Shown: positions 25,417 through 34,040 of the stretch, in pieces | How positions within the stretch are numbered: the stretch's first letter is position 1 | Layout: every line of letters starts with the position of its first letter | NCBI GenBank assembly: GCA_038324085.1 | Contig: JBBQHP010000013.1 | Location: forward strand, 1 to 64,000 | Length of the DNA stretch: 64,000 nt | Reading direction: 5' to 3' | Source of the DNA: Ga0077523 sp038324085 | GTDB lineage: Bacteria > Pseudomonadota > Gammaproteobacteria > Burkholderiales > Ga0077523 | Position numbers and translations under genes: made by a program | The notes under the pieces: model-generated | Seen by the model: the letters and a program-made list of their open reading frames with translations, nothing else | The model's database searches: none | What the model was told of the DNA's origin: nothing

Positions 25417-26151
25417 TTGACCGACGAGACCAGCTTCTCGCTGCTTGCGAGCCTCCGTCCCGACGAGATCGAGGGCATGAGTTGCGAAGTGCTGCCGCCG
25501 CGTTCCCCGACTGCGGATGCCCCGCCGCTGCTGGTGCTGATGCACGGAGTGGGCAGCAACGAGAATGATCTGCTCGGGCTCGTACCCTACCTGGATCCCC
25601 GCTTCATGATCGCCAGCGTGCGCGCCCCATTCGCAAGCGGGGCCGGTGGCTTTGCATGGTTCCGGGTGACCTACACGGCAGGCGGACCCATGATCGACGA
25701 ACATCAGGAAGCGCAGAGTCGCGCTCTGCTGCCGCAGTTCATCGAGCGCCTCGTGCCGGAACAGGGGGCCGATCCGACTCGCGTGTACCTGCTCGGTTTC
25801 AGCCAGGGCGCCACCATGGCTTTGACCCTGGCACTCTCGCATCCCCTGCGCTACGCAGGGGTGGTCGCGTTCGGCGGCCGGATCCTGCCCCATGTGGGCA
25901 GTGCGATACCGGATGCGAATGCACTGGACGGTGCGCGTATGTTCCTGGGCCACGGGACGCTCGACGACGTGGTCCCGGTCACCCGCGCGCGCAGCGCGCG
26001 ATCATTCCTGTCGGGGTTGCCGGTGGGGCTCGACTATCACGAGTACGCCATGGGCCACGAGATCTCCGGTCCGGCGCTGAGGGACGCCGCGCACTGGCTC
26101 ACGGCGCGCCTCGATGAACCGGCTGCCACGGCCGCACCGGCTCAGGTGTAG
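25417..26151 (+). CDS. carboxylesterase/phospholipase family alpha/beta hydrolase (YpfH-like)
   Basis: A 244-residue cytosolic serine hydrolase. The oxyanion strand LLVLMHGVGSNENDL, the nucleophile elbow GFSQG and the acid/His regions GTLDDVVPV and YAMGHEIS define the carboxylesterase type. The start is TTG 25417, preceded by GAGGAG at a good distance; an ATG at 25351 lies inside the upstream gene. It may hydrolyse the ring-cleavage product of the adjoining dioxygenase, which is inference from position. Confidence 0.8.
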   Translation: MTDETSFSLLASLRPDEIEGMSCEVLPPRSPTADAPPLLVLMHGVGSNENDLLGLVPYLDPRFMIASVRAPFASGAGGFAWFRVTYTAGGPMIDEHQEAQSRALLPQFIERLVPEQGADPTRVYLLGFSQGATMALTLALSHPLRYAGVVAFGGRILPHVGSAIPDANALDGARMFLGHGTLDDVVPVTRARSARSFLSGLPVGLDYHEYAMGHEISGPALRDAAHWLTARLDEPAATAAPAQV

Positions 26152-26603
26152 CGGCGCGTGAGCCACTCCGCGACCAGGCAGGGCTTGTCGCTGCCTTCGC
26201 GCTCCATGGCGACGTTCCACGCGATCTGAACGCCGCCCGGGATATCGGTGATCCCCTCCAGCTTCAGCCGCGCGCGGATCCGGCTGCCCACGGGTACCGG
26301 GTCGGTGAAGCGCACCCGGTTGCCGCCGTAGTTGACGCCCATGCGCGACGGCCCGAAATCCACCGATTCGTTCAGGAACTTCGACAGCAGCGACAAGGTG
26401 AGAAAGCCGTGAGCGATCGGCGCCCCGAACGGGGATTCGCGCTGCGCACGCTCCGGGTCCACGTGGATCCACTGGAAGTCACCCGTGGCCTCTGCAAAGC
26501 GGTCGACGCGCTCCTGCGTGACCTCCAGCCAGTCGCTCACCACGACTTCCTTGCCCGCCAGCGTCTTCAACTGGTCGAGACTCTCGAACTTAACGTTCGG
26601 CAT
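26142..26603 (-). CDS. MaoC family (R)-specific enoyl-CoA hydratase-like protein
   Basis: A 153-residue single hotdog domain. The hydratase-2 motif is clear in GDFQWIHVDPERAQRESPFGAPIAHGFLTLSLL (around residues 41-74), with the catalytic Asp and His in place. It hydrates trans-2-enoyl-CoA in fatty-acid or related breakdown. The 3' end overlaps that of the convergent hydrolase gene by 10 nt. A TATAAT -10 box lies upstream of its start. Confidence 0.88.
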   Translation of the reverse strand: MPNVKFESLDQLKTLAGKEVVVSDWLEVTQERVDRFAEATGDFQWIHVDPERAQRESPFGAPIAHGFLTLSLLSKFLNESVDFGPSRMGVNYGGNRVRFTDPVPVGSRIRARLKLEGITDIPGGVQIAWNVAMEREGSDKPCLVAEWLTRRYT

Positions 26604-26637
26604 GCGCCACCCCTGCCCGGTCGGTCAATTGCGCGGC

Positions 26638-26643
26638 ATTATA
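26638..26643 (-). promoter_or_regulatory. consensus -10 box of the maoC-like gene
   Basis: The minus strand reads TATAAT at 26643-26638, 35 nt before the ATG at 26603. The -35 position is poor (CCGGTC). It lies in the 75-nt divergent gap to the 6-phosphogluconate dehydrogenase gene. Confidence 0.4.
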
Positions 26644-26678
26644 CGGAGTGATCGACTCGGGACCGGCAGGGTGGAACG

Positions 26679-27584
26679 ATGAAACTCGGCATGATCGGAT
26701 TGGGACGCATGGGCGCGAACATGGCGCGGCGCCTCGCCCGCGGCGGCATCGAGGTGGTCGCGTTCGATGCGAACGCCGACGCACGCGCCGCGCTGGGCGA
26801 CGAGGCAGGAGTGACGACTGCCGACTCGCTCGAAGCCCTGGTCGCGGCGCTCGCTGCCCCGCGCATCGCGTGGACCATGCTGCCGGCGGGCGATATCACC
26901 GAGCGGACGATAGCCACACTCGCCGACCTGCTCGCACCCGGCGACGTGGTGGTGGACGGTGGCAATGCCAACTATCGCGACTCGGTCCGGCGTGCCAGGA
27001 TGCTGGCCGGGCGCGACCTGCACTTCGTCGACGCCGGAGTATCCGGTGGCGTCTGGGGCCTGGCGAACGGATACGCCGTCATGTTCGGCGCGACCCCCGC
27101 CGCCGCGTCGCTCGTCCAGCCCTTCATCGAGGTGCTCGCCCCCGCGGTCGACGCCGGCTGGCTGCACTGCGGGCCCGCAGGCAGCGGGCATTTCGTGAAG
27201 ATGGTTCACAACGGCATCGAGTACGGAATGATGCAGGCACTTGCCGAAGGACTGTCGCTGATGGAAGCGAAACGGGAATTCGACCTCGACCTGGCCGGCA
27301 TTGCGCAGATGTGGCGACACGGCAGCGTCGTGCGCTCATGGCTGCTCGACCTGACGGCCGAGTTCCTGCGCGACGGCCAGGCGCTGGAGGCCGTGAAGCC
27401 GTTCGTGGCCGACTCCGGTGAAGGCCGCTGGACCGCGCTCGAAGCGATCGAACTCGGCGTGCCCGCGCCGATCATGACGCTGGCACTGATGACGCGCTTC
27501 GCCAGTCAGGGGCGCGACGATTTCTCGGCGAAGCTGCTGGCGCTGATGCGTGCCGGTTTCGGCGGCCACCCGGTCAAGCGATGA
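26679..27584 (+). CDS. gnd: 6-phosphogluconate dehydrogenase (decarboxylating), short form
   Basis: A 301-residue enzyme oxidising 6-phosphogluconate to ribulose 5-phosphate. The Rossmann motif is GLGRMG (residues 7-12), the substrate-binding signature VSGGVWGLANGY follows, and the catalytic Lys lies in HFVKMVHNGIEYG. Its length matches the short, often NAD-preferring bacterial type and not the 470-residue form. The stop overlaps the gluconokinase start by 4 nt (ATGA), so gluconate is probably phosphorylated and oxidised by coupled genes. Confidence 0.92.
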   Translation: MKLGMIGLGRMGANMARRLARGGIEVVAFDANADARAALGDEAGVTTADSLEALVAALAAPRIAWTMLPAGDITERTIATLADLLAPGDVVVDGGNANYRDSVRRARMLAGRDLHFVDAGVSGGVWGLANGYAVMFGATPAAASLVQPFIEVLAPAVDAGWLHCGPAGSGHFVKMVHNGIEYGMMQALAEGLSLMEAKREFDLDLAGIAQMWRHGSVVRSWLLDLTAEFLRDGQALEAVKPFVADSGEGRWTALEAIELGVPAPIMTLALMTRFASQGRDDFSAKLLALMRAGFGGHPVKR

Positions 27585-28099
27585 CCGCGATCGTTCTCAT
27601 GGGGGTGGCAGGCAGCGGCAAGACCACCGTCGGTCGACTGCTCGCGCACAAGCTCGGCTGGTCGTTCCACGACGCCGATGATTTCCACCCGGCGACGAAC
27701 ATCGAGAAGATGCGCCAGGGCATCCCGCTCGTCGACGAGGATCGCTGGCCCTGGCTCGATCGGCTGAATGCCCTGCTGCGAACCGGGGATGATGCGGTAC
27801 TCGGATGCTCGGCATTGAAGCAGACCTACCGCGCCCGGCTCGCCGATGGCGTCGAGGACGTGCGCTGGGTCCATCTCACCGGCAGCTTCGAACTGATCGC
27901 GGCCCGACTGTCCGCGCGCAAGGGGCACTACATGCCGCCCACGTTGCTCGCATCCCAATTCCAGACATTGGAGGCGCCGCGCGAAGCCCTCGGCCTGGAC
28001 GTGACCGATACGCCCGAAGCCCTCGCGCAACGGATCTTGGACAAACTCGCCGTGCGCCGTCGAGGCGCACAGGCAGGACCGGAGCCCACGACCGAGTGA
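27581..28099 (+). CDS. gntK: gluconokinase
   Basis: A 172-residue P-loop kinase converting gluconate to 6-phosphogluconate with ATP. The Walker A is MGVAGSGKTT (residues 7-16), followed by the DADDFHPATNIEKMRQGIPLVDEDRWPWL signature specific to gluconokinases and the KGHYMPPTLLASQFQTLE lid region. It is translationally coupled to gnd. The last 12 residues are a poorly conserved tail. Confidence 0.95.
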   Translation: MTAIVLMGVAGSGKTTVGRLLAHKLGWSFHDADDFHPATNIEKMRQGIPLVDEDRWPWLDRLNALLRTGDDAVLGCSALKQTYRARLADGVEDVRWVHLTGSFELIAARLSARKGHYMPPTLLASQFQTLEAPREALGLDVTDTPEALAQRILDKLAVRRRGAQAGPEPTTE

Positions 28100-28158
28100 A
28101 CGTCCGGCCCGCTTCGCGGCCAAAATCGCTCTTGCAACCTTTCGAGTCGGAGGCACCG

Positions 28159-28701
28159 ATGTCCCGCAGAATTCGTATCGTCTCGTGGACCGCGGGCGTG
28201 TGCGCGCTGCTGCCCACGATCGCCTGCGCCCAGGTTTCCGCCGGATTCAATTCCGGACGCGTGTTCTTCGGCGGAAGCATCGGCGCCAGTTTCGGCGATG
28301 CCACCTATGTGTCGCTCGCGCCGTTGATCGGTTATCGCGTGAACGACCGGCTCGCCGTCGGCGGCAGCCTGATCTACCGCCACCGCAGCGACGACCGGTT
28401 CGGACGCGATCTGTCGACCAACGACTACGGCGCGAGCGTGTTCGCGCGCTACACCGTGGTCGGACCGTTCTTCGTGCAGGGCGAACTCGAGCAGTTGAGC
28501 TACGAGTACGTCCGCGCCAATCTCACCACCGCCCGGACCGATGCGACGAGTTTCTTTGCGGGCGGCGGGGTCTCTCATGCCTTGTCACGCAATGTGAACC
28601 TGTATGCCACCGCGCTGTACAACTTCAGCTACGGCAGCCAGTCCCCATCGCCCTACTCCAGTCCCTGGGTCCTCCGATTCGGCGTCGGCGTCGGTTTCTA
28701 G
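28159..28701 (+). CDS. outer-membrane beta-barrel protein
   Basis: A 180-residue protein with a signal peptide cut after TIACA (about residue 24), then alternating hydrophobic/polar beta-strands. It has a terminal phenylalanine after VLRFGVGVGF, typical of outer-membrane barrels. ATG 28159 follows GGAGG; the in-frame extension to 27805 lies inside gntK and is rejected. Its stop shares four bases (CTAG) with that of the convergent aldolase gene. No specific transport or enzymatic role is visible. Confidence 0.7.
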   Translation: MSRRIRIVSWTAGVCALLPTIACAQVSAGFNSGRVFFGGSIGASFGDATYVSLAPLIGYRVNDRLAVGGSLIYRHRSDDRFGRDLSTNDYGASVFARYTVVGPFFVQGELEQLSYEYVRANLTTARTDATSFFAGGGVSHALSRNVNLYATALYNFSYGSQSPSPYSSPWVLRFGVGVGF

Positions 28702-29462
28702 GGCTGGAAGCGGGCAGCGACGCTGGCCGATTCGCGTGCCAGGAGGAACTGATCCGATGTCACCGCGACGAATTTCGCGCCGTGCTCGATCCAGTGCTTG
28801 GCGTCGGGCTCCGCAAACGCAAGGATGCCTGGGGCCTTGCCCGCGCGCCCGATGCGGGTGATGGCGTCGGCGATGGCCGCCTTCACTTCCGGATGGGCCG
28901 GGTTGCCGAGGTGACCGTAGTCGGCGGCCAGATCCTGCGGGCCGATGAATAATCCGTCGATCCCGTCGACCGCCGCGATGGCCTCGATCTGCGCGACGGC
29001 AGCGCGTGATTCGATCTGCACGAGGAGGCAGAACTCCTGGTCGACCCGCGCGAAGTAGTCCTTCACCCGCGCGTACTGGTTGGCCCGCGAGCTCGTCGAG
29101 ACGCCGCGGATCCCCTTCGGCGGGTAGCGCACCGCCGCGACCGCAGCGCGTGCCTCCTCCGCGGACTGGACCATGGGCAGCAGCAAGGTCTGGACGCCGA
29201 GGTCCAGGAGACGCTTGATCAGGACCATGTCGTTCCAGGGTGCGCGCACCATGGCCGAAACCGGATAGGCAGACACGGCATGGAGCTGGTGGTGGACCAT
29301 GTGCAGCTCATTGGGCGCGTGCTCCATGTCGATCAGGACCCAGTCGAAACCGGCGCCCGCGCAGATCTCCGCGGCGGTGTGGCTCGCCAGGCTCAACCAG
29401 CAGCCCGCTTGCGCGCGGTTCCCGGCAAGTGCGCGCTTGAATGCGTTGACAGGCATTTCCAT
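28698..29462 (-). CDS. HpcH/HpaI family aldolase
   Basis: A 254-residue metal-dependent class II pyruvate aldolase. Family marks are DWVLIDMEHAPNEL (substrate region), LLVQIESRAAV (metal ligand Glu) and GLFIGPQDLAADYG (metal ligand Asp). It would cleave or form 4-hydroxy-2-oxo acids. The chosen ATG 29462 (MEMPVNAFKRAL) has GGAGAGGGG upstream; longer in-frame starts reach 29561. It is divergent from a DapA-family gene, with 113 nt between starts. Confidence 0.87.
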   Translation of the reverse strand: MEMPVNAFKRALAGNRAQAGCWLSLASHTAAEICAGAGFDWVLIDMEHAPNELHMVHHQLHAVSAYPVSAMVRAPWNDMVLIKRLLDLGVQTLLLPMVQSAEEARAAVAAVRYPPKGIRGVSTSSRANQYARVKDYFARVDQEFCLLVQIESRAAVAQIEAIAAVDGIDGLFIGPQDLAADYGHLGNPAHPEVKAAIADAITRIGRAGKAPGILAFAEPDAKHWIEHGAKFVAVTSDQFLLARESASVAARFQP

Positions 29463-29575
29463 CTTCTTCCCCTCTCCGTTGTCGTTGTGCGCGGCATTGT
29501 AGCTGCCCATCACGTTTACAGTGCCCGCCGGCGACCCCAGAATCCGGCTTCCACATTTCACCCGAACGCTCGACC

Positions 29576-30499
29576 ATGGCCCATTCGCTCGATCCGCAGG
29601 GCGTCATTCCGATTCTCGCCACGCCGTTCCACCCCGACGAGTCGCTCGACGAGGCGTCGCTCGATCGGCTGGTGCGGTTCATGGCGGAGGCCGGTGTCGA
29701 CGGTGTCACCGTGCTCGGCGTGCTCGGCGAATCCAACCGGTTGACGGACGCCGATCGCGAACGCGCCGTGCGCGTCGCGGTCGCTGCGGCGCAGGGTCGC
29801 ATACCCGTGATCGTCGGGACCAGCCATGCGGGTACGCAGGCCACGATCGACCTGACGGCGATGGCGGCAGACCTCGGCGCCGCGGGCGTGATGATCACGC
29901 CGAGCGCAGAACCGGTCCCGAACGACGATCGCGTGTTCGAATACTTCCGCCGCGTCGGCGACAAGGTGCAGCTGCCGATCGTGCTGCAGGACCATCCCGC
30001 GTCCACCGGTGTGCACATGCCGGCGCCCCTGATCCTGCGCATCGTTCGCGAGGTCCCGGCGATCGTCGCGATCAAGGAGGAAGCAGTGCCGACCGCGCCG
30101 AAGGTGCGGGCACTGTTCGCGGGCATGCCTGAGCGGAGGGTCCGCGTGCTCACCGGGCTCGGCGCGTTGTATGCGTTGTTCGACCTCGAGGCCGGCAGCG
30201 ACGGCTTCAACACGGGATTCGCGTTTCCGGAAGTCCTAGGGGCGATGGTCCATGCCGCCCGAGGCGGTGACTGGAATCGCGTACGCGCGCTCTACGTGCG
30301 CTTCCTGCCGCTGATCGTGTTCGAACAGCAGCCGGGGGTCGCGGTGCGCAAGGAGATCCTGCGGCGGCGCGGCCTGCTCGCGAGCGGTGGCGTGCGCCAT
30401 CCCGGCGGAGCGATGCCAGCGGGCGCGGCGCAGCAACTCGACTCGCTGCTGGCGAGCACCCTCGGCGAGATCGACCTCACCCGCCCGATCCGGCTTTGA
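29576..30499 (+). CDS. dihydrodipicolinate synthase (DapA) family aldolase/lyase
   Basis: A 307-residue TIM-barrel class I aldolase. The Schiff-base Lys is in AIVAIKEEA, and GVTVLGVLGESNRL replaces the GTTGE motif of true DapA, so the substrate differs from aspartate semialdehyde. The segment LQDHPASTGVHM is seen in related hydroxy-oxo-acid lyases. It is divergent from an HpaI aldolase and convergent with the SoxYZ-like gene. Pyruvate is the likely common product; the physiological substrate is unknown. Confidence 0.82.
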   Translation: MAHSLDPQGVIPILATPFHPDESLDEASLDRLVRFMAEAGVDGVTVLGVLGESNRLTDADRERAVRVAVAAAQGRIPVIVGTSHAGTQATIDLTAMAADLGAAGVMITPSAEPVPNDDRVFEYFRRVGDKVQLPIVLQDHPASTGVHMPAPLILRIVREVPAIVAIKEEAVPTAPKVRALFAGMPERRVRVLTGLGALYALFDLEAGSDGFNTGFAFPEVLGAMVHAARGGDWNRVRALYVRFLPLIVFEQQPGVAVRKEILRRRGLLASGGVRHPGGAMPAGAAQQLDSLLASTLGEIDLTRPIRL

Positions 30500-30505
30500 C
30501 GCCGA

Positions 30506-31327
30506 TCACTGCGGGTTGGTCAGACCGCGGCGGACGTCGAGCACCGTCTCGAAGGTGAGGTCCCTGGTGTCGACCACCTGCGCCTTCAGCTCTCCCGATT
30601 CTCGTGCCATGAAATGGAAACGCACGCTGGGATTCTCGCTGATGGAGAAGTCGACGTCCGCGGTCATCACGGGGCGACCGGCGTAGGTGACCGTGATGGA
30701 GCGGACGTACCACGCCGGGGTGTAGTACCGGGTCGACTGGTCCATGGCCAGACCAGAGAAATTGGGATGCATCACCGACAATCGCGCCACGGCGGGCTCT
30801 CCAGGGACGGACCCGTCTTCGAGCACGAGACGCATGCGACCGACCTTGCCCTCGGCATCGCCTTTGGTCGCGGGTGCGGAGCAGCCCCCGGCCGCCTTCA
30901 CGAAACGCGTCGCCGCGAACAGTTCGCCGGTATTGAGCTCGGCGATCGCCCGCACGTACGTGTAGTCCTCGATCCGGACACGCGTCTCGATATCCGCGCG
31001 GCCGCTGTCCGGCGTGAACCGGAATATGGCAGCGATGGGCGAGGGATTCTGGTCAATAATGATGTAGAGCGCCTGCACGTAACGGGCGTCGGTCTGGCGG
31101 GGACCGACGCTGACGGCGAGCGGAACCACCGCCGCGTCGGCCGCGCGGCCCGGTACGCGCAAACGAACGATATCCTCGGCGGGGTCCTGGATCGGGCGAT
31201 CCGCAAACAGATCGGCCCGCACCTTGCGCCAGATGTCGTTGTCGATCGAAGGATCCGCGGCGACCGCGCGCCCCGCAGTGAACAGGATCCCGAGGCCGAG
31301 GAAAGCCACTACGGCAATGCATTTCAT
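30506..31327 (-). CDS. quinoprotein dehydrogenase-associated SoxYZ-like carrier protein
   Basis: A 273-residue secreted protein (signal peptide cut after about residue 24). The N-terminal part resembles SoxY, with the carrier Cys in GGCS (C149); the usual C-terminal GGCGG swinging arm is internal here because a SoxZ-like domain follows (residues about 160-273). Such SoxYZ fusions are known beside PQQ-dependent dehydrogenases. It closes the minus-strand xox cluster, 66 nt after the preceding small gene. The ATG has GGAGGA upstream. The cargo on the cysteine is not known. Confidence 0.8.
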   Translation of the reverse strand: MKCIAVVAFLGLGILFTAGRAVAADPSIDNDIWRKVRADLFADRPIQDPAEDIVRLRVPGRAADAAVVPLAVSVGPRQTDARYVQALYIIIDQNPSPIAAIFRFTPDSGRADIETRVRIEDYTYVRAIAELNTGELFAATRFVKAAGGCSAPATKGDAEGKVGRMRLVLEDGSVPGEPAVARLSVMHPNFSGLAMDQSTRYYTPAWYVRSITVTYAGRPVMTADVDFSISENPSVRFHFMARESGELKAQVVDTRDLTFETVLDVRRGLTNPQ

Positions 31328-31393
31328 CTTGACCGATCCTCCGTGGGCCGCCGCAGGGCCGAAAGCGCGGTACTCGTCCAAACGCGATTCCCG

Positions 31394-31735
31394 TCAATCC
31401 AGGAAACAGTCCTTCCGCACCTTGGATTCCATGCCGCGGAAGCGCTTCGCCATCGCCTGCGCCTCGGGCGCGTCGCGGACGACGGAACCCCGTTCGCCTG
31501 CGATCGAAATGGCGCGCGACGCCGTCTGCAGTTCGACGTATTCCTCGTACGGAATCTGCGCGGCCAGGGCGTCGATCGCGCACGCGCACTTGTAGAGCGC
31601 CTCGTGCCGCAGCCCTTCATGCTCGTGCATGCAGGCTTCGACGTACTCGACGCGCTCCACGGTGGGAAAGTCGTTGGCATGCGCGGGCAGTGCCAACGCC
31701 AGGACGGCCGCGAGACAGCCCGCGCCCGGCCTCAT
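31394..31735 (-). CDS. small secreted cysteine-containing protein of the xox cluster
   Basis: A 113-residue protein with a signal peptide (cleavage after AHA, residue 20). The mature part has four cysteines (C35, C50, C52, C110) in the pattern EACMHEHEG...YKCACAIDAL...KDC, which suggests two disulfides in the periplasm. I do not recognise a domain. It starts 13 nt after the protease stop, so it belongs to the same transcript as xoxF-xoxG-xoxJ and is followed by the SoxYZ-like carrier. Confidence 0.65.
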   Translation of the reverse strand: MRPGAGCLAAVLALALPAHANDFPTVERVEYVEACMHEHEGLRHEALYKCACAIDALAAQIPYEEYVELQTASRAISIAGERGSVVRDAPEAQAMAKRFRGMESKVRKDCFLD

Positions 31736-31748
31736 GCCGGCGCTCCGG

Positions 31749-32675
31749 TCACTGTTGCACTGTCAGCGCACGGCGGCGAAATTCCCTGGCATCCCGGTTC
31801 TCCGGCTCTTCCTCGAGCCAGCGCGCGGTCAACTGCAACAATTCCGGCTTGTCGCCGGCCGCTTCCAGCGTGCTCGCGCGCAGGAAGTAGGGAAGCTCCC
31901 CCGGCCGGCCCTCCCAGAACGTCTTGGCATCGCGAAGGGGGGCGATGGCCATCGCCTCGGATGCCGCCGCGCGCGTCACCCATTGCACGGGGATCGAGAA
32001 GAAGTAGTCGCCCCGGGCCGGCAGTCGGAACGTGAGCAATCCGAGCAGACGACCTTGCTCGTCGAACAGCCCGCCCCCGCTCGCACCGGATGTGAAGCCA
32101 GCGGTGGCCTGGATCACGTAGGCCCCGTCGAACGCATGCATCGCCGTGATCTGACCGACCGACGGCGACAGCGCGAAGCCACCGCTGTAGCCCAGCGCCA
32201 TGACCGCGCCCCCGACCTGGGGGACATCGGCGGTGCCGAGATCCACCGGCATGATGGTGAGACCCGGGACGGTCAGGATGCAGACATCGTTCTGGGGCTG
32301 CGCCTGGCTCGCGGAGGCCTCCCAGCGCGTGGTGCCGGACAGCACTGTGACACTGGCGGCATTGCGTACCACATGGCAGTTCGTCGCTACGCGTTCCCGC
32401 GCGATGACCACGCCGCTGCCCATGCCGTTGCGTCCATGCACGGCACCTTGCGACGCCTCGACCCGCACGATGGCCGGGGCGAGCTTCTGCATCGCCGCAC
32501 GCAGCGCCAATGCGTCGGCACGTGCGGCCGGTGCACAGAGAAAGAGCGCCAGGGCCAGCACCCCGACCGGATTCGGCGCACGAATCGAAGCCGCCCCGCC
32601 AGGGGGGCGGCGCGTCGACCTGAGCGCAGTGCGCGAGGGGCAGCATGGGGTATTGTCAGGGAACCGGATTTCCAT
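31749..32675 (-). CDS. periplasmic trypsin-like serine protease in the xox cluster
   Basis: Up to 308 residues. From the ATG at 32675 there is an odd 35-residue leader, then a hydrophobic export segment (37-53, ending ARA), and a chymotrypsin-fold protease. The triad is H101 in ATNCHVV, D130 in QNDVCIL and S199 in SGASGG. A helical region of about 60 residues follows (DAKTFWEGRPGELPYF). No PDZ domain is present, unlike DegP. The start overlaps xoxJ by 20 nt; the alternative GTG next to the hydrophobic segment would leave no positively charged n-region. Target unknown. Confidence 0.75.
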   Translation of the reverse strand: MEIRFPDNTPCCPSRTALRSTRRPPGGAASIRAPNPVGVLALALFLCAPAARADALALRAAMQKLAPAIVRVEASQGAVHGRNGMGSGVVIARERVATNCHVVRNAASVTVLSGTTRWEASASQAQPQNDVCILTVPGLTIMPVDLGTADVPQVGGAVMALGYSGGFALSPSVGQITAMHAFDGAYVIQATAGFTSGASGGGLFDEQGRLLGLLTFRLPARGDYFFSIPVQWVTRAAASEAMAIAPLRDAKTFWEGRPGELPYFLRASTLEAAGDKPELLQLTARWLEEEPENRDAREFRRRALTVQQ

Positions 32676-33537
32676 TCTCATCGACCAGAGGCACACGATA
32701 CTCGTGGAGTATCCGCAGAATCTGTGCCTGATTGCTGGCAATGAGCGTTTCGAGCTTCTGTTTCCATTGCGTCTCGCCGAAACGCGTTCCCATGGCGACG
32801 GCAAAATCGAACTTCACGCCGGGCTCCGACCTGAGCGGGATCACCACCAGTTCGACACTGGTCACGCGGCGCGCGGCAAAGCCCGCCACCGGACCCCACA
32901 CGATCGCTGCGTCGATGTCGCCGGCCACGAGGTCCTTCTCCAGGATCTCGCCCGGATAGAAATCCGGTCGCGCGTTCAGCATGCGATACGGAGCGCCTGC
33001 ATCCACCAGGTTGTGCCGCGCCAGCCATGCCGTGGCCGGAGACCGGTCGAACACACCGATGCGCAGCGACTTTGCCTTGTCGCCCATGGCCAGCAGATCG
33101 CCGGCAGACTTCACCCCGTCGAGCTTGCGCCCTTTCACATACACCAGCGCGTAAGTCGAGCGGAAATACGGGCCGGTCGTGGCGACCTGATCGAAACCGA
33201 CCGGGACACCCAGCATCACATCGCAGCGATAGTCTTCGTCGGGCAGCTTGAATCGCAGCGTGTTGCGCACGAAGTTCATGCGTTGCGGGTAGAAGTAGTA
33301 TTTGAGCGGCAGACCGAGTTCCTGCGCCATGAGTTCTGCGAGCTTGTTCTCGAATCCTTCACCGGCCTCGTTCGAGAACGGCAGGTTGCCGGGATCGCTG
33401 CAGACCCGGAACGCTGTCCGCTCTGCCGTTTCCGCGGCATCCGCCACCCGGACTGTCGCCACGTATGGCAGCGCCAGCGCCAGCAGCACCGTCACGGTTC
33501 GAGCGATGCCCTTGCGGGGGGAATCAGCCTGGTTCAT
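32656..33537 (-). CDS. xoxJ: XoxJ, periplasmic substrate-binding-like protein of the methanol dehydrogenase
   Basis: A 293-residue periplasmic protein (signal peptide ending about residue 34, VADA). It shows the type II binding-protein fold seen in quinoprotein-associated proteins, with FRVCSDPGNLPFSN, KYYFYPQRMNFVRNTL and CDVMLGVPVGFDQVATTGPYFRS. XoxJ/MxaJ proteins are thought to help assemble or activate the dehydrogenase instead of transporting a solute. The start overlaps the xoxG stop by 4 nt (ATGA), and the order xoxF-xoxG-xoxJ is standard. Confidence 0.9.
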   Translation of the reverse strand: MNQADSPRKGIARTVTVLLALALPYVATVRVADAAETAERTAFRVCSDPGNLPFSNEAGEGFENKLAELMAQELGLPLKYYFYPQRMNFVRNTLRFKLPDEDYRCDVMLGVPVGFDQVATTGPYFRSTYALVYVKGRKLDGVKSAGDLLAMGDKAKSLRIGVFDRSPATAWLARHNLVDAGAPYRMLNARPDFYPGEILEKDLVAGDIDAAIVWGPVAGFAARRVTSVELVVIPLRSEPGVKFDFAVAMGTRFGETQWKQKLETLIASNQAQILRILHEYRVPLVDENGNPVP

Positions 33538-33941
33538 TGCTTGAGCTCCTCGACCTTGGCACGGATGATGGCGCCGTCGGAGCGCCCTTTCAGGTATGCA
33601 TAAAGATTGTCGAGATTGCCCATGACGGTCTTGCTCTCCTTGAACGAGACCATGCCTCTCTCGAGGCGCCCATCGGTGACCGTCGTCTTGAACTCGTCCT
33701 TGGTCAGCACCTTCAGGCTGTTGATCAGCGACGGACCCACGAGGCCCTGCTGATTGGCGCCATGGCAGCGGTCACAGGCGGCCGCGCGCCAGGTGCGGAA
33801 TCCCTTCATGGTGTTCGCATCGACCTTGTAGCCATCCACGACGGTATACAGGTCGGTCTTGACTGGGGCGGGGGTGTCGTCTGCGACCGCCAGGGTGACG
33901 GTGGCACTGACGGCAAGCACCGCGAGAATGACTCGATGCAT
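33534..33941 (-). CDS. xoxG: XoxG, c-type cytochrome electron acceptor
   Basis: A 135-residue periplasmic monohaem cytochrome c (signal peptide to about residue 20). The haem motif is CDRCH (56-60), and Met97 in RGMVSF is the likely axial ligand. XoxG takes electrons from XoxF. It lies between xoxF and xoxJ; two hairpins in the xoxF-xoxG gap could reduce its level relative to XoxF. It is shorter than many XoxG proteins, which are near 150-200 residues. Confidence 0.88.
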   Translation of the reverse strand: MHRVILAVLAVSATVTLAVADDTPAPVKTDLYTVVDGYKVDANTMKGFRTWRAAACDRCHGANQQGLVGPSLINSLKVLTKDEFKTTVTDGRLERGMVSFKESKTVMGNLDNLYAYLKGRSDGAIIRAKVEELKQ

Positions 33942-33968
33942 TTGTTGCTCCTACGTACGCGGGAAAGC

Positions 33969-34040
33969 GACGACATCCCGCAGCTGCCGCGGAATGTCGT
34001 CGGGGATGACGAATCGCTGACGCAAAAAATGCCGCGTCAG
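33969..34040 (-). promoter_or_regulatory. two hairpins between xoxF and xoxG
   Basis: The first hairpin has arms GCGTCAG/CTGACGC (34034-34040 and 34017-34023) and contains the xoxF stop codon. The second has arms GACGACAT/ATGTCGTC (33969-33976 and 33994-34001), extended inside by CCGC/GCGG. No T-run follows the second, so partial termination or protection of the xoxF transcript from 3' decay is more likely than full termination. Confidence 0.6.
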
